Origin: Desulfuribacillus stibiiarsenatis
GTDB lineage: Bacteria > Bacillota > Bacilli > Desulfuribacillales > Desulfuribacillaceae
NCBI RefSeq assembly: GCF_001742305.1
Contig: NZ_MJAT01000001.1
Span: 186,001 to 250,000 of the forward strand
Direction: 5' to 3'
Length of the DNA: 64,000 bases
Positions within the stretch are counted from its first letter, which is position 1. Each line of letters opens with the position of its first letter. Below are positions 8,984 through 17,015 of this stretch, one piece after another. Both the position numbers and the translations under genes were made by a program. The notes under the pieces were generated by a model, which ran no database searches, had not been told where the DNA came from, and worked only from the letters and a program-made list of their open reading frames with translations.

Positions 8984-10271
8984 TAAAGAAATTCAGAATT
9001 ATATTAGCAAAGTATGCACACAAGTTAGATTTCATGATGTCCATCAAGATGTAAAATTAGAACTAGAAGCTCATATACAAGAAATTATAGAAGAATATTC
9101 AAAACAAGGCTTTTCTGAAAAGCAAGCTGTCAAGCAGGCCCTTGTTCAAATGGGGGATGCTGATATTGTAGGAAAACAGCTAGATTTAGTTCACAAACCT
9201 AAGCCTGACTGGACCATTTTAGTACTATCCTTTCTTTTTGTGAGTATGGGATTATTAGCAATGTACTTGATACAGAAACAGAGTTTGCTTACATATGATA
9301 TCAAATTATTTGAAAAAAGTTTACTCTATTCACTAATGAGTTTAATTGCTATTATCGGTTTGTACTATATTGATTACAGAAAACTAGAAAGGTTTTCTAA
9401 ACATATTTATCTAGGTACCTTTATAATTCTCATTTTTACAGTTTTCTGGGGTATTCAATTAAATGGTAGTAAAAGTTGGTTAATAATAGGGCCATTTAGT
9501 GTTAATTTTGTAGCAGTAAGCCCTTTTTTATTTATCGCAGCCCTGTCAGGTATCTTTAATAAATGGGACTGGAGAAACCATTTTAAGTTGTTGCAAGGTT
9601 TAGCATTGTTCGCAATGCCGCTAATTTTGATTTTAATAGCACCTTCAATTTCAACAGGTGCTATTTATGTAGTAGCTGGTATTGTTTTAATGATTGTTTC
9701 AGGTGCAAAACTGAAGCAGATCCTATTAATACCAGGTTCAATTATGGCTATGCTAATTCTGTTTATTATGACTGAGCCACACAGACTTAATAGACTCTTT
9801 ACATTTTTAAATCCTGAAAGCGATCCATCAGGAAGCGGATGGTTAAACATTCAGCTAAGTGAAATAATCTCTCATTCAGGGCTTTTGGGTCAAGGACTTA
9901 CGTTTAACCCCCAAATAATACCTGAGCTTCATACTGACTTTGTTTTTGCCTTTATCACTTATACCTTTGGGTGGATAGCAAGTATTTTGCTTATTACTTT
10001 TGTTGTTATATTTTTGGTTCGCATTGGGGGTATAGCAAGACAAGTAAAAAGTAATTATGGCAAACTATTAATAAGTGGTTTTCTTCCCATTCTAGTAATA
10101 CAGTTTTTATGGAATATATTTATGAATTTAGGACTAGCACCTTTAACAACAGTGGGATTACCTTTTATAAGTTATGGTGGTTCACAGCTCATCATTAATG
10201 CAGCGCTAGTTGGAATTATATCAAGCATTTATAGGCGAAAGAATATTTCCCAAAACTATTCATTATCTTAA
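8967..10271 (+). CDS. HAAS domain fused to a SEDS (FtsW/RodA/SpoVE) protein
   Basis: 434 residues. Residues 1-75 are a soluble helical HAAS/permease-prefix-like domain with the 'GFSEKQAVKQALVQMGD' signature. The rest has about ten membrane helices and SEDS hallmarks: 'LNGSKSWLIIGPF', 'PELHTDFVFAF' with the conserved Asp region, and 'GLPFISYGGSQL' near the end. SEDS proteins polymerise or handle peptidoglycan precursors; FtsW and RodA act with class B PBPs. No PBP is adjacent, so this is not a standard divisome or elongasome copy. GGGGGAGG precedes the ATG. It is translationally coupled to padR and probably repressed by it. Confidence 0.9.
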   Translation: MDLGHNKEIQNYISKVCTQVRFHDVHQDVKLELEAHIQEIIEEYSKQGFSEKQAVKQALVQMGDADIVGKQLDLVHKPKPDWTILVLSFLFVSMGLLAMYLIQKQSLLTYDIKLFEKSLLYSLMSLIAIIGLYYIDYRKLERFSKHIYLGTFIILIFTVFWGIQLNGSKSWLIIGPFSVNFVAVSPFLFIAALSGIFNKWDWRNHFKLLQGLALFAMPLILILIAPSISTGAIYVVAGIVLMIVSGAKLKQILLIPGSIMAMLILFIMTEPHRLNRLFTFLNPESDPSGSGWLNIQLSEIISHSGLLGQGLTFNPQIIPELHTDFVFAFITYTFGWIASILLITFVVIFLVRIGGIARQVKSNYGKLLISGFLPILVIQFLWNIFMNLGLAPLTTVGLPFISYGGSQLIINAALVGIISSIYRRKNISQNYSLS

Positions 10272-10531
10272 TTTATAACAATCTTTTATGATTTTGCGAG
10301 CTCCGTAGTTCTTGTGACTTGCATGAAAGTTATCTATTAGCTACTAGTGTATCGTCAGGCTGATGCACGTTAGCTTCATAGTAATAGCTGCTTCGCGGTA
10401 GTCGTATGACTTTACACATTGCTGTTATCAAGTATTTGTGTAGATTCTGGGTAATCACATTTACTTTAGCCTAGTATCAGCGTTGCTTGCTCTAAAATAC
10501 CATTCCCCATTAAAAGACGCAGTTTTATTAC

Positions 10532-10643
10532 GGTCGTGGGTTAAATTTTAGCGGATCGCCTCCACCATTAAAACCCTCGACCATGATGGTTGGTGGAGTA
10601 CATATTGAATGTGAAATCCCTTTCAGAGATGCAAGGGATTTTT
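10532..10643 (+). repeat. ssrA attachment copy D with full downstream segment
   Basis: The 28-base tmRNA core recurs exactly at 10556-10583, preceded by an arm like that of copy C (GGTCGTGGGTT at 10532, one mismatch in the inverted repeat). Beyond the core, the 60 bases up to the terminator hairpin (10615-10643) match the native tmRNA flank with only a few differences. It is the best candidate for the original right flank of the youngest insertion set. The 260 bases between the SEDS gene and this copy hold nothing recognisable. Confidence 0.85.
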
Positions 10644-10707
10644 CTCCAATCATCATTTATCTTCATCCGCTAATAGCACTCAATATTAACCCATTTTTTG
10701 GATAATA

Positions 10708-10716
10708 TGCTATAAT
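10708..10716 (+). promoter_or_regulatory. extended -10 element
   Basis: TGC-TATAAT matches an extended -10. It lies about 120 bases before the membrane protein gene. A GGAGATGAT followed by a 13-codon GTG frame (10747) lies between; I see no basis to call it a gene. Confidence 0.4.
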
Positions 10717-10835
10717 TAATTAACAAAAAATGGAGATGATAAGTAAGTGATTATTTATTGCTGTGCTGAAGTTGAAAAACTAAGATAAAGTGAGAAAACA
10801 GAAGAAAATAAACTTTATAGTGGGAGGTGACCGCT

Positions 10836-11270
10836 ATGGAAGAAGAGGTGAAATTCCGTGTAATTCACCCAAGACTGGTAGTGCAAATTATTACTACTTC
10901 TATATCAGGAATTATAATATTTATTAATTCTGGAAAAGACAGTTACATAAATATAGTATTTCTTCTATTGATTATTTTCTATATAGGCTTTCTAATTAGA
11001 AGGAAATATTTTACAAAATTAAGTTTGACTTTAGGTTTGAATTATATTGTGACAAATAAAGGGGAAAAGTATGATAGCTCCCAAATAGAGGTTATTTATA
11101 TAGCTTTAGATAGAGTAGGCTTTAAATTAACTGGGGCTAGTATTATACCTATTGATTTACACATAAGTTTTCCTATTGAGATAGAACGTCAAGCCATGAA
11201 TTCTATTAGAGAATGGGCAATGCGTAATAATAAACAAATAATAATTAAGCGTTTTATTTCGTGGTTGTAG
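10836..11270 (+). CDS. small membrane protein with PH-like tail, function unknown
   Basis: A 144-residue protein not assigned to a named family. Two membrane helices (about residues 17-33 and 39-56) are followed by a soluble part with short strands and a final helix, reminiscent of bacterial PH-like domains. The ATG at 10836 follows GGGAGG by 8 bases; GTG at 10827 overlaps that site. It stands alone in its module and ends before a strong hairpin at 11390. The protein at 26141 has a broadly similar layout but no obvious close identity. Confidence 0.6.
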   Translation: MEEEVKFRVIHPRLVVQIITTSISGIIIFINSGKDSYINIVFLLLIIFYIGFLIRRKYFTKLSLTLGLNYIVTNKGEKYDSSQIEVIYIALDRVGFKLTGASIIPIDLHISFPIEIERQAMNSIREWAMRNNKQIIIKRFISWL

Positions 11271-11389
11271 TGAAGATTTCGGGTAAGGGTATGAATATTA
11301 ATAAGGCCGCAGCATAATTATTCCTTAACATATGATTATGGAGTTCTTCAATCATTCATATTGAAAATTTTTATATCCGTTAAAATAAG

Positions 11390-11437
11390 AACAGAATGTA
11401 TATGAGCTTCATAATATAGAAGCATATACATTCTGTT
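11390..11437. terminator. bidirectional terminator
   Basis: AACAGAATGTATATG (11390-11404) pairs with CATATACATTCTGTT (11423-11437), with a further short stem inside the loop. It lies between the convergent membrane protein and collagen-like genes. Confidence 0.75.
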
Positions 11438-11553
11438 TATTTAACTACCTATTCTTCAACTATTTTAGAACAACGATGGGATCAAGCTAGAATAATTCTT
11501 AGTATGATTATCCCTTAGATAGCTATAATATCTCAGCAGGTAACTGGAATTGG

Positions 11554-12150
11554 CTAAATGATAGATACTCCAGCACTTGCAAAACCACTAACAATGGTAG
11601 CAATATCGATACCGCCTGTCACTGCGACCGAGAATACCATCATTATACGGGTTTCAGCCGTTACAGGAATGGAGAGACCAGTGGTGATACCACTAACATT
11701 AGTACCGATATTGACAATCCCAGTTAAAGATGGGGTTAGATTTACAATTGTACCTGGTATTGGACTAAAATTGTTATCCGGTGTAGTGGAGCTGTAAAGC
11801 TGTGCTGTGATGCTGACTTCACTTCCTATTAGCGATAACTCAGCTCCTACGCTAAAATAGGCAGCGATAGACGTGATTTCACCATCTCTCGGCATTGAAA
11901 AGGAAAAGCTTTCCAATCCAGTAGTGTCGATGATTCCACCAACGAGTAATGCAACTGTATTTGCTCCAAATCCAACTAGAGATTGAGTTCCAGCTAAGCC
12001 ACCTAATACAGTTGTTAAGGTGGTAATAGGCCCTGAAGCAAATGGGATTATGGAACCTGGCCCTGGAGGCCCTTCTGGTCCTGGAGGTCCTTGAGGTCCT
12101 TGAGGTCCTTGAGGTCCTGGAGGCCCAGGAGGTCCTGGTAGTATACCCAT
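11554..12150 (-). CDS. BclB-like collagen-repeat spore-surface protein
   Basis: 198 residues. Residues about 5-32 are Gly-Pro-X triplets (GPPGPPGPQ...), a short collagen-like stalk. The remainder is a beta-rich domain with segments such as '[21 protein letters not shown]', '[14 protein letters not shown]', '[15 protein letters not shown]' and '[17 protein letters not shown]', characteristic of the BclB C-terminal family of exosporium proteins. Such proteins trimerise and form spore-surface filaments. An AAGGA site precedes the ATG. The collagen stretch is short compared with Bacillus BclA/BclB, and the repeat-rich DNA could vary in length. It lies inside the tmRNA island next to a coat-type gene. 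Confidence 0.88.
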   Translation of the reverse strand: MGILPGPPGPPGPQGPQGPQGPPGPEGPPGPGSIIPFASGPITTLTTVLGGLAGTQSLVGFGANTVALLVGGIIDTTGLESFSFSMPRDGEITSIAAYFSVGAELSLIGSEVSITAQLYSSTTPDNNFSPIPGTIVNLTPSLTGIVNIGTNVSGITTGLSIPVTAETRIMMVFSVAVTGGIDIATIVSGFASAGVSII

Positions 12151-12374
12151 ATCATCATATCCTTTCTGTTTGTTTTATATTTCGCATTTCTAATATATGT
12201 TTGGAAGCATAAAAATGTTTGAGATTCATTCAAAATGTGTGTTCTGATCACACGAAAAACAAAATACTTTTCATATAGGTTGTTACATAAAACATCCTAA
12301 TGGTGGACATGCACTATTTGAGCTAAAACGGTATATGCTAATTGAGAGAATGTTACAACATGGAGGAGAGAAAA

Positions 12375-13415
12375 ATGGGGTATCTTCCCTTGATAGGCAT
12401 TATGGTTTCTACAAATAGGGGCAGAATCTATGCTTTAAAACGATACCAGCAGCCTTATAATCTAGATATGAGAGTTTTCGCATTCACTCCAAAGGATATT
12501 AATTGGAAGAGTCGACGTATTAATGGAGTAAGTTGGACAAGGGGAGGATGGAAAAAGAGATCATTTCCATTTCCTGATGCGGTATACAACCGCTGTTATA
12601 ATAAAACAAACACTATTAATAATTCGATTGAAAAGGCTATTGGTAAAAAATGTTTCAATATGATCACTTGTTTTAATAAATGGATTATATACAATATGTT
12701 AAAAAATTCGCAGATGGAAGAGTATCTACCAAATACTTTTCTCTATCATGAAGTAAACGTTGCTAATGTCCTAGAACAGTATAAACTGATGTATCTCAAA
12801 CCAGTTTATGGTTCACAAGGTATCAATGTAAATCGGATAGAGCTAGTAGAAAATGGAGAAATCTTAATTTCCTCGCACAGCTTGCCACCAAGATATATTA
12901 TTAGAGAAAATGAAGGAATACAAGAAAAGTTAAGTGAAGTTGTAAAACAAAAGAGTCGATATATATTGCAAGAAGGCATCAGCCCAAAACAGATAGAGCA
13001 TAGTGATTATGATTTGCGAGTATTAGTACAAAAAAATATGAATGGTGAATGGGAAGCTACTACTATTTCGAACAGAGTGGCTTATGACAATTATTTTAAT
13101 ACATCAATATATAAAGCGATTTATAATGCCGAGATATATTTGCCTGAAATTTTGTTCAATAAAGAGGAAGGCGAAAGAATTCTTCAAGAATTGAAAGAAG
13201 TAAGTGTTAAAGTTGCCAGTATATTAGATTATCAAATTGGTTTATTAGGTGAGTTGAGTGTAGACTTTATGTTGGGTGAGAACAATAAACTAAAGATTAT
13301 TGAGGTTAATGGAAGACCACAGAAAAATATTTATGACGATATAGAGGATTTGAAGAATAAAGATATAATTTACAAAAGACCTCTCGAGTACGCATGGTAT
13401 TTATCGAGATTATAG
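12375..13415 (+). CDS. YheC/YheD-family spore-coat-associated ATP-grasp protein
   Basis: 346 residues. The N-terminal part reads 'LIGIMVSTNRGRIYALKRYQ' and 'DAVYNRCYNKT', and an ATP-grasp body follows: 'YLKPVYGSQGINVNRIEL' as nucleotide-binding loop, 'ILQEGISPKQIEHSDYDLRVLVQK' and 'DFMLGENNKLKIIEVNGRPQK' with the metal-binding acidic and Asn residues. This matches the endospore coat-associated YheC/YheD family; the substrate is not known. The start at 12375 follows GGAGGAG by 6 bases, whereas ATG 12360 and TTG 12342 lack a site. It is divergent from the BclB-like gene, so this module appears spore-related. Confidence 0.85.
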   Translation: MGYLPLIGIMVSTNRGRIYALKRYQQPYNLDMRVFAFTPKDINWKSRRINGVSWTRGGWKKRSFPFPDAVYNRCYNKTNTINNSIEKAIGKKCFNMITCFNKWIIYNMLKNSQMEEYLPNTFLYHEVNVANVLEQYKLMYLKPVYGSQGINVNRIELVENGEILISSHSLPPRYIIRENEGIQEKLSEVVKQKSRYILQEGISPKQIEHSDYDLRVLVQKNMNGEWEATTISNRVAYDNYFNTSIYKAIYNAEIYLPEILFNKEEGERILQELKEVSVKVASILDYQIGLLGELSVDFMLGENNKLKIIEVNGRPQKNIYDDIEDLKNKDIIYKRPLEYAWYLSRL

Positions 13416-13447
13416 AACAATAAACGGTTGATTATTATTGTGTTTTG

Positions 13448-13478
13448 AAATCCCGTGCAGAGATGCAAGGGATTTTTT
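13448..13478 (+). repeat. ssrA terminator copy E
   Basis: The hairpin and loop 'GCAGAGATGCAAGGGATTTT' are the same as behind tmRNA apart from a change in the left arm (CCCG for CCTT). The attachment core is no longer recognisable. It acts as the terminator of the YheC/D gene and marks another old module boundary. Confidence 0.7.
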
Positions 13479-13540
13479 GGTACATCAGAATTTATAAATT
13501 TTATCTGATGTATAAGTGCAACTAAGGTATTCTCTTCGTT

Positions 13541-13568
13541 AAAGCTTGGCGAATGCCAAGTTTTCTTT
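13541..13568 (+). terminator. terminator-like hairpin
   Basis: AAAGCTTGGC / GCCAAGTTTT with loop GAAT and a T-rich tail. It lies between the YheC/D and CBO0543 genes. The rest of this 270-base gap has no gene. Confidence 0.6.
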
Positions 13569-13685
13569 ATCGTAAGTTTTCAAGAAAACGTAATATTAGT
13601 ACTATATCGGGGGAATGTTATAAAGGGATTACTGATGCAATTTACATTTTATGCAAATTAATGTCATCAAGCTAAGGGGTTAATC

Positions 13686-14285
13686 ATGAGCGAATATATC
13701 GAATTGATGAAAGAAATTTTATCTCAGCCTATGGCTCCTGATTACGAATTGGTAAAGGAGATGAAGTGGCAGTTATGGGTTGTTTCATTAAATCACTGGT
13801 ACTTCGATGATATAAGGAAATGGACCTGGTGGTTAAGCTTAGCCTTCACCGTTGTTCCTCTGTATATTTGGTGGAAGGTGGTAGATAAGAAAAGACTTTT
13901 GGAAATAGTTATCATAGGACTATTAGCAAATATAACTTCTTCATTTTTGGATATTGTCGGTTCAGAAGCAGTACTTTGGGGCTATCCCGATCGGTTATTT
14001 CCTAATCTTCCAAGAGTTCTGCCAGTCGATTTTACCGTTATCCCCGTAACTTATATGTTGATTTATCAATACTTTCCTACTTGGAAGCATTATATAATTG
14101 CAATCGTGAGTATGTCTCTTCTTTTTTCCTTTGTTGCAGAACCTATCCTTGTTGCAATTGGTTTATATGAAATATATTATTGGGAATATATCTACTCGTT
14201 TCCGATATATATTGCTATGGGTATTGTCATTAGGTGGCTAACGGATACATTCCGAAATATTTATTTACTTCACAATAAACATTGA
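13686..14285 (+). CDS. CBO0543-family membrane protein
   Basis: 199 residues with about five membrane helices. The order of features (short soluble N-terminus, 'TWWLSLAFTVVPLYIWWKVVD', then 'LPVDFTVIPVTYMLIYQYFPTW' and a C-terminal helix pair) matches the CBO0543 family of Bacillota integral membrane proteins, whose function is unknown. AGGGG precedes the ATG. It is convergent with the following three-gene membrane cluster across a shared terminator. Confidence 0.75.
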   Translation: MSEYIELMKEILSQPMAPDYELVKEMKWQLWVVSLNHWYFDDIRKWTWWLSLAFTVVPLYIWWKVVDKKRLLEIVIIGLLANITSSFLDIVGSEAVLWGYPDRLFPNLPRVLPVDFTVIPVTYMLIYQYFPTWKHYIIAIVSMSLLFSFVAEPILVAIGLYEIYYWEYIYSFPIYIAMGIVIRWLTDTFRNIYLLHNKH

Positions 14286-14314
14286 GGTAGTTAAGCTCTA
14301 TAGAATCCAAAACA

Positions 14315-14352
14315 AAACGTGCTACCCTGGCAAACAGGCATAGCACGTTTTT
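14315..14352. terminator. bidirectional terminator
   Basis: AAACGTGCTA / TAGCACGTTT around an inner CCTG..CAGG stem, with T runs on both sides. It serves the CBO0543 gene and the leftward membrane-protein operon. Confidence 0.88.
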
Positions 14353-14357
14353 AATGC

Positions 14358-14816
14358 TCAATCCAATTTGGCGACCCCCAGGGCCAGATGTTCCCAGAGG
14401 AGTGCCTCCGTTTTCTCTATAAGTGCTTCCGAACACTTAACAACTAATATTACTTCTGCTTTTTTTCCCTTTATTACCCTTGTTCTTCTGTGAATCACTT
14501 TATATATGACATAATCAATAGCGAATCCTATAATAAATCCAGTAACAGCTCCAATCATTCCCCAAAAGATAGGACCCCATTCCAGCACAAAACCTACACT
14601 TGCTCCAATCACGGAAAATGCGGTTCCAATCGCTGCACCCTTGTCAAACAAGCTAATCCCGTCAGCTCTGTGGAGCGTATCAAATAAACGTCTTTCTTCT
14701 ACTCGATTATCCAAAGAAACACAAAGAATATTTTCTCTTTTTACTCCCGCTTCTTCCAATGCAGAAATTGCTAGCTCTATATAACTTGAATGCTCAAAGA
14801 TAGAAAAGACCTGCAT
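14358..14816 (-). CDS. glycine-rich membrane-hairpin protein, stress-protein-like
   Basis: 152 residues, last gene of a three-gene leftward operon. The N-terminal 60 residues look like a small alpha/beta domain ('VFSIFEHSSYIELAISALEEAGV', then a strand) as in general-stress 17M-type proteins. Two closely packed membrane helices rich in Gly follow ('IGTAFSVIGASVGFVLEWG' and 'MIGAVTGFIIGFAIDYVIY'), then a short beta-helix tail. GAGGTG lies 5 bases before the ATG and overlaps the previous stop codon, suggesting coupling. The family resemblance is weak and the function unknown. Confidence 0.6.
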   Translation of the reverse strand: MQVFSIFEHSSYIELAISALEEAGVKRENILCVSLDNRVEERRLFDTLHRADGISLFDKGAAIGTAFSVIGASVGFVLEWGPIFWGMIGAVTGFIIGFAIDYVIYKVIHRRTRVIKGKKAEVILVVKCSEALIEKTEALLWEHLALGVAKLD

Positions 14817-14818
14817 TA

Positions 14819-15223
14819 CTACACCTCATTTGACAAGTCTGGAAATTTCACACGATACTGTTGGTAAAGTTTTTTGAAGAATTTTTTCTGTTCACTTTCA
14901 AAGAGTTTGTTATTTTCCACAGTATTCACATAAGAGTCATAAATGGCAAACCCGATGTGAGATGGTATGAATAGAAACCACTGGGGATTTAGTGCCTGTG
15001 TCGCTTCTTGAATATTTCCAAGGAAGATCAGATGAACAGCAACTAGGAAATTGGAAAAATATATAAAGACAATCATAAAAACCATCGTGAATACAGCTGT
15101 AAGAACTCGATGTATGTATAGTTGTCCCAATCCTGGAGTGAACAGTGACCACAAAACAGCCATTGCTGGTCTTCTTTTATCCAAATAGTTAAGGACCAAT
15201 GGTATAGGAATTAAAATCAGCAT
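14819..15223 (-). CDS. TM2-like membrane protein, paralogue 2
   Basis: 134 residues with about four membrane helices and a charged tail. The 'FTPGLGQLYIHRVLTAVF' segment fits the PGxGxxY turn of TM2-type domains. It is clearly related to the protein encoded just upstream: both share 'PG.G', a 'L.P.W.L..P' stretch and 'DSY...V..NK' near the C-terminus. Its start lies 35 bases inside the upstream gene and has only a weak GGGAA site, so translation is probably coupled. Function unknown. Confidence 0.65.
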   Translation of the reverse strand: MLILIPIPLVLNYLDKRRPAMAVLWSLFTPGLGQLYIHRVLTAVFTMVFMIVFIYFSNFLVAVHLIFLGNIQEATQALNPQWFLFIPSHIGFAIYDSYVNTVENNKLFESEQKKFFKKLYQQYRVKFPDLSNEV

Positions 15224-15599
15224 TTTCCCGTTCTGCCAATAGGAATACTTTGTTCATATCAACGGAGGTGCGATAGCTGTCCCATATTCCAAATACATAA
15301 ACAGGGAGATAGAGAAGCATCCATTTTGGATCCAAAACTTCCTTCGCCATTTCCGGTCTGCCTGTAAAAGTATACATAATGCCCAAATTGATGTTTGCCA
15401 TATTATTTACAAGGATTTCCCAAAGAAATAGTGCATAGCCCCTTAAATATTTTGACAAGAGAAGATGTCCAAACCCAGGAAAAGCAGCTGACCACCAGGC
15501 TATGATATATGGATTTCGTAAATGCAGCTGTGTTGTGCCAACAACACTGACATGGGCTTTAAACCTACGTTCATTGTTGGTTGATTTAAAATTATTCAT
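15189..15599 (-). CDS. TM2-like membrane protein, paralogue 1
   Basis: 136 residues, first gene of the leftward operon. It has membrane segments 'PYIIAWWSAAFPGFGHLLLS' and 'LYLPVYVFGIWDSY' and the PGxGxx(L/Y) turn. ATG at 15599 is preferred over the upstream frame extension because AGGGG lies at the right distance. It and the next gene form a tandem duplication, which suggests a paired or hetero-oligomeric membrane role. I cannot name the function. Confidence 0.65.
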   Translation of the reverse strand: MNNFKSTNNERRFKAHVSVVGTTQLHLRNPYIIAWWSAAFPGFGHLLLSKYLRGYALFLWEILVNNMANINLGIMYTFTGRPEMAKEVLDPKWMLLYLPVYVFGIWDSYRTSVDMNKVFLLAERENADFNSYTIGP

Positions 15600-15767
15600 A
15601 AGGAAGCCCCTCAATCTATGTTGCATTTAGGTCTTGTTATGTAAGGAATATTTCTATGTAAGTAAAGCAATGGTAGTAATATGTATTATGTTCCGAGATA
15701 TGGTAAATATGCAATAACTCGCACAACAAAACCATCGGCCGTTGGTGCATTACACGTTGACTATGAG

Positions 15768-15794
15768 AGTTCTTGCAGAGATGCAAGGGCTTTT
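15768..15794 (+). repeat. ssrA terminator copy F (decayed)
   Basis: The string 'TTGCAGAGATGCAAGGG' is identical to the tmRNA terminator loop and right arm; the left arm is changed but still pairs with G.U. It lies just before a truncated gene and is the outermost recognisable copy. The 270 bases between the membrane operon and the remnant contain nothing else recognisable. Confidence 0.6.
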
Positions 15795-15868
15795 AGTAGT
15801 CGCTTACAAAGTTGTAAATAGTATCTTTTTATAATCGGAATTACTATTTTGAAAAAAATATCTCCTAA

Positions 15869-16270
15869 CTATCCAAAGTTAGTTCATTCTTAAAACATGT
15901 CCAGATTATAGTTCACGAATATACCCATTCAGTATCAAATTCTTTGCATAACAGTATTGGTAGATCGGCCGAATGGCTTTCTGAAGGGGTCTCTGTTTAT
16001 GAGGCGAATCAATTTAGAAACCCAAAAGATTTTAACTATATTAGGGAAAATCAGTTTTCTACTCTAAGTGAATTGAGTGATACTAATAATACAAAAGAGT
16101 ATGATCTAGGGTATGTGGTCGTTGAATTTATCCAAGTAACATGGGGAATTGATGCATTAAATAATCTAATTAAAAGTGGCGGTAATGTATCTGCCACTTT
16201 AAAAATCTCTACGCAAGAATTCGAAAAAGAATGGAATCAATATATTAGAGAAAAATATTTGAAAAGTTAA
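15869..16270 (+). pseudogene. 5'-truncated peptidase MA-like zinc metalloprotease
   Basis: An open frame from a stop codon at 15866 to 16270 encodes the C-terminal part of a gluzincin-type protease. It contains HEYTH (zinc-binding HExxH) and, 17-18 residues later, 'EWLSEGVSVYEA' with the expected third-ligand Glu. The tail 'DLGYVVVEFIQVTWGIDALNNLI' is typical of peptidase MA-like domains. There is no start codon or signal sequence before the HEYTH, so the N-terminus has been lost, close to the outermost copy of the tmRNA terminator. Translation could begin only at an internal ATG after the zinc motif, which would not give an enzyme. Confidence 0.7.
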
Positions 16271-16290
16271 ATTCTTAAAAGTGATTCCCC

Positions 16291-16323
16291 AAGCCCTTAC
16301 AAATCTGAAAGGGCTTTTGTTTT
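16291..16323 (+). terminator. terminator
   Basis: AAGCCCTT / AAGGGCTT with a 10-base loop followed by TTGTTTT. Confidence 0.8.
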
Positions 16324-16471
16324 GGAATTATAAGGACTATTAAGGGCTTTGGAAGCTAGGTTTCTTTATATAGGGTTTACTATGATTGCCTATTTCTATA
16401 AGATAGGTATAGACGATATCCCGTAGGTTTGAGGGCCCGTAATAATTACAAACGTTATAAGAGGTGGAACG

Positions 16472-17011
16472 ATGGAAAAGCTATACATATATAAGTATGA
16501 TTCACCGATTGGTACACTTACGGTCGCTAGTGATGGACACGGTATTACTGGTCTATGGACTAAAAACGAGCCATTTATAGAAAACGACGATACAATCCAA
16601 GAAGTTACCGCAAAAGAACTAGCGATTTTCGAGCAGACAAGACGTTGGTTGGACGCGTATTTCGCCGGGAAAGATCCTGGTTTCATACCTCCAGTGAAAA
16701 CAGAGGGAACTGAGTTTCGGGAATCTATATGGAAAATCCTTTGCGAGATTCCACATGGACAGGTTATAACCTATGGTGATATCGCTAAGAGAATAGCGCT
16801 ACAAACGGGGAAAGCAAAAATGTCGTCCCAGGCGGTTGGTGGAGCAGTCGGCAGCAACCCTATTTCTATCATCATTCCTTGTCATCGAGTTGTTGGTAGA
16901 AAGGGAGCCCTGACAGGCTATGCTGGTGGGATTGATGTGAAAGCCCGTTTATTAGAAATTGAAGGTCATGATATGTGCAAATTTAATAATCAGCATCAGA
17001 AAGAAGGTTAG
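16472..17011 (+). CDS. ogt: methylated-DNA--protein-cysteine methyltransferase
   Basis: 179 residues. It removes alkyl groups from O6-alkylguanine by transfer to its own cysteine. The active-site motif PCHRVV is present, followed by 'GALTGYAGG'. The DNA-binding helix-turn-helix region 'IPHGQVITYGDIAKRIA' and the N-terminal 'YDSPIGTLTVASD' are typical of the Ogt/MGMT family. An AGAGGTGG site precedes the ATG. The short C-terminal tail after 'LLEIEGHD' is unremarkable. The next gene starts 4 bases after its stop, so the two may be co-transcribed, though the functions are unrelated. Confidence 0.95.
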   Translation: MEKLYIYKYDSPIGTLTVASDGHGITGLWTKNEPFIENDDTIQEVTAKELAIFEQTRRWLDAYFAGKDPGFIPPVKTEGTEFRESIWKILCEIPHGQVITYGDIAKRIALQTGKAKMSSQAVGGAVGSNPISIIIPCHRVVGRKGALTGYAGGIDVKARLLEIEGHDMCKFNNQHQKEG

Positions 17012-17015
17012 AAAT

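Noticed and set aside
10747-10788. 13-codon GTG frame after GGAGATGAT
   Set aside because: Too short to judge, no partner start overlap, and no repeat or attenuator structure follows it.
11558-11797. 79-residue ORF opposite the BclB-like gene
   Set aside because: A mirror frame of a repetitive, well-supported gene; no ribosome site.
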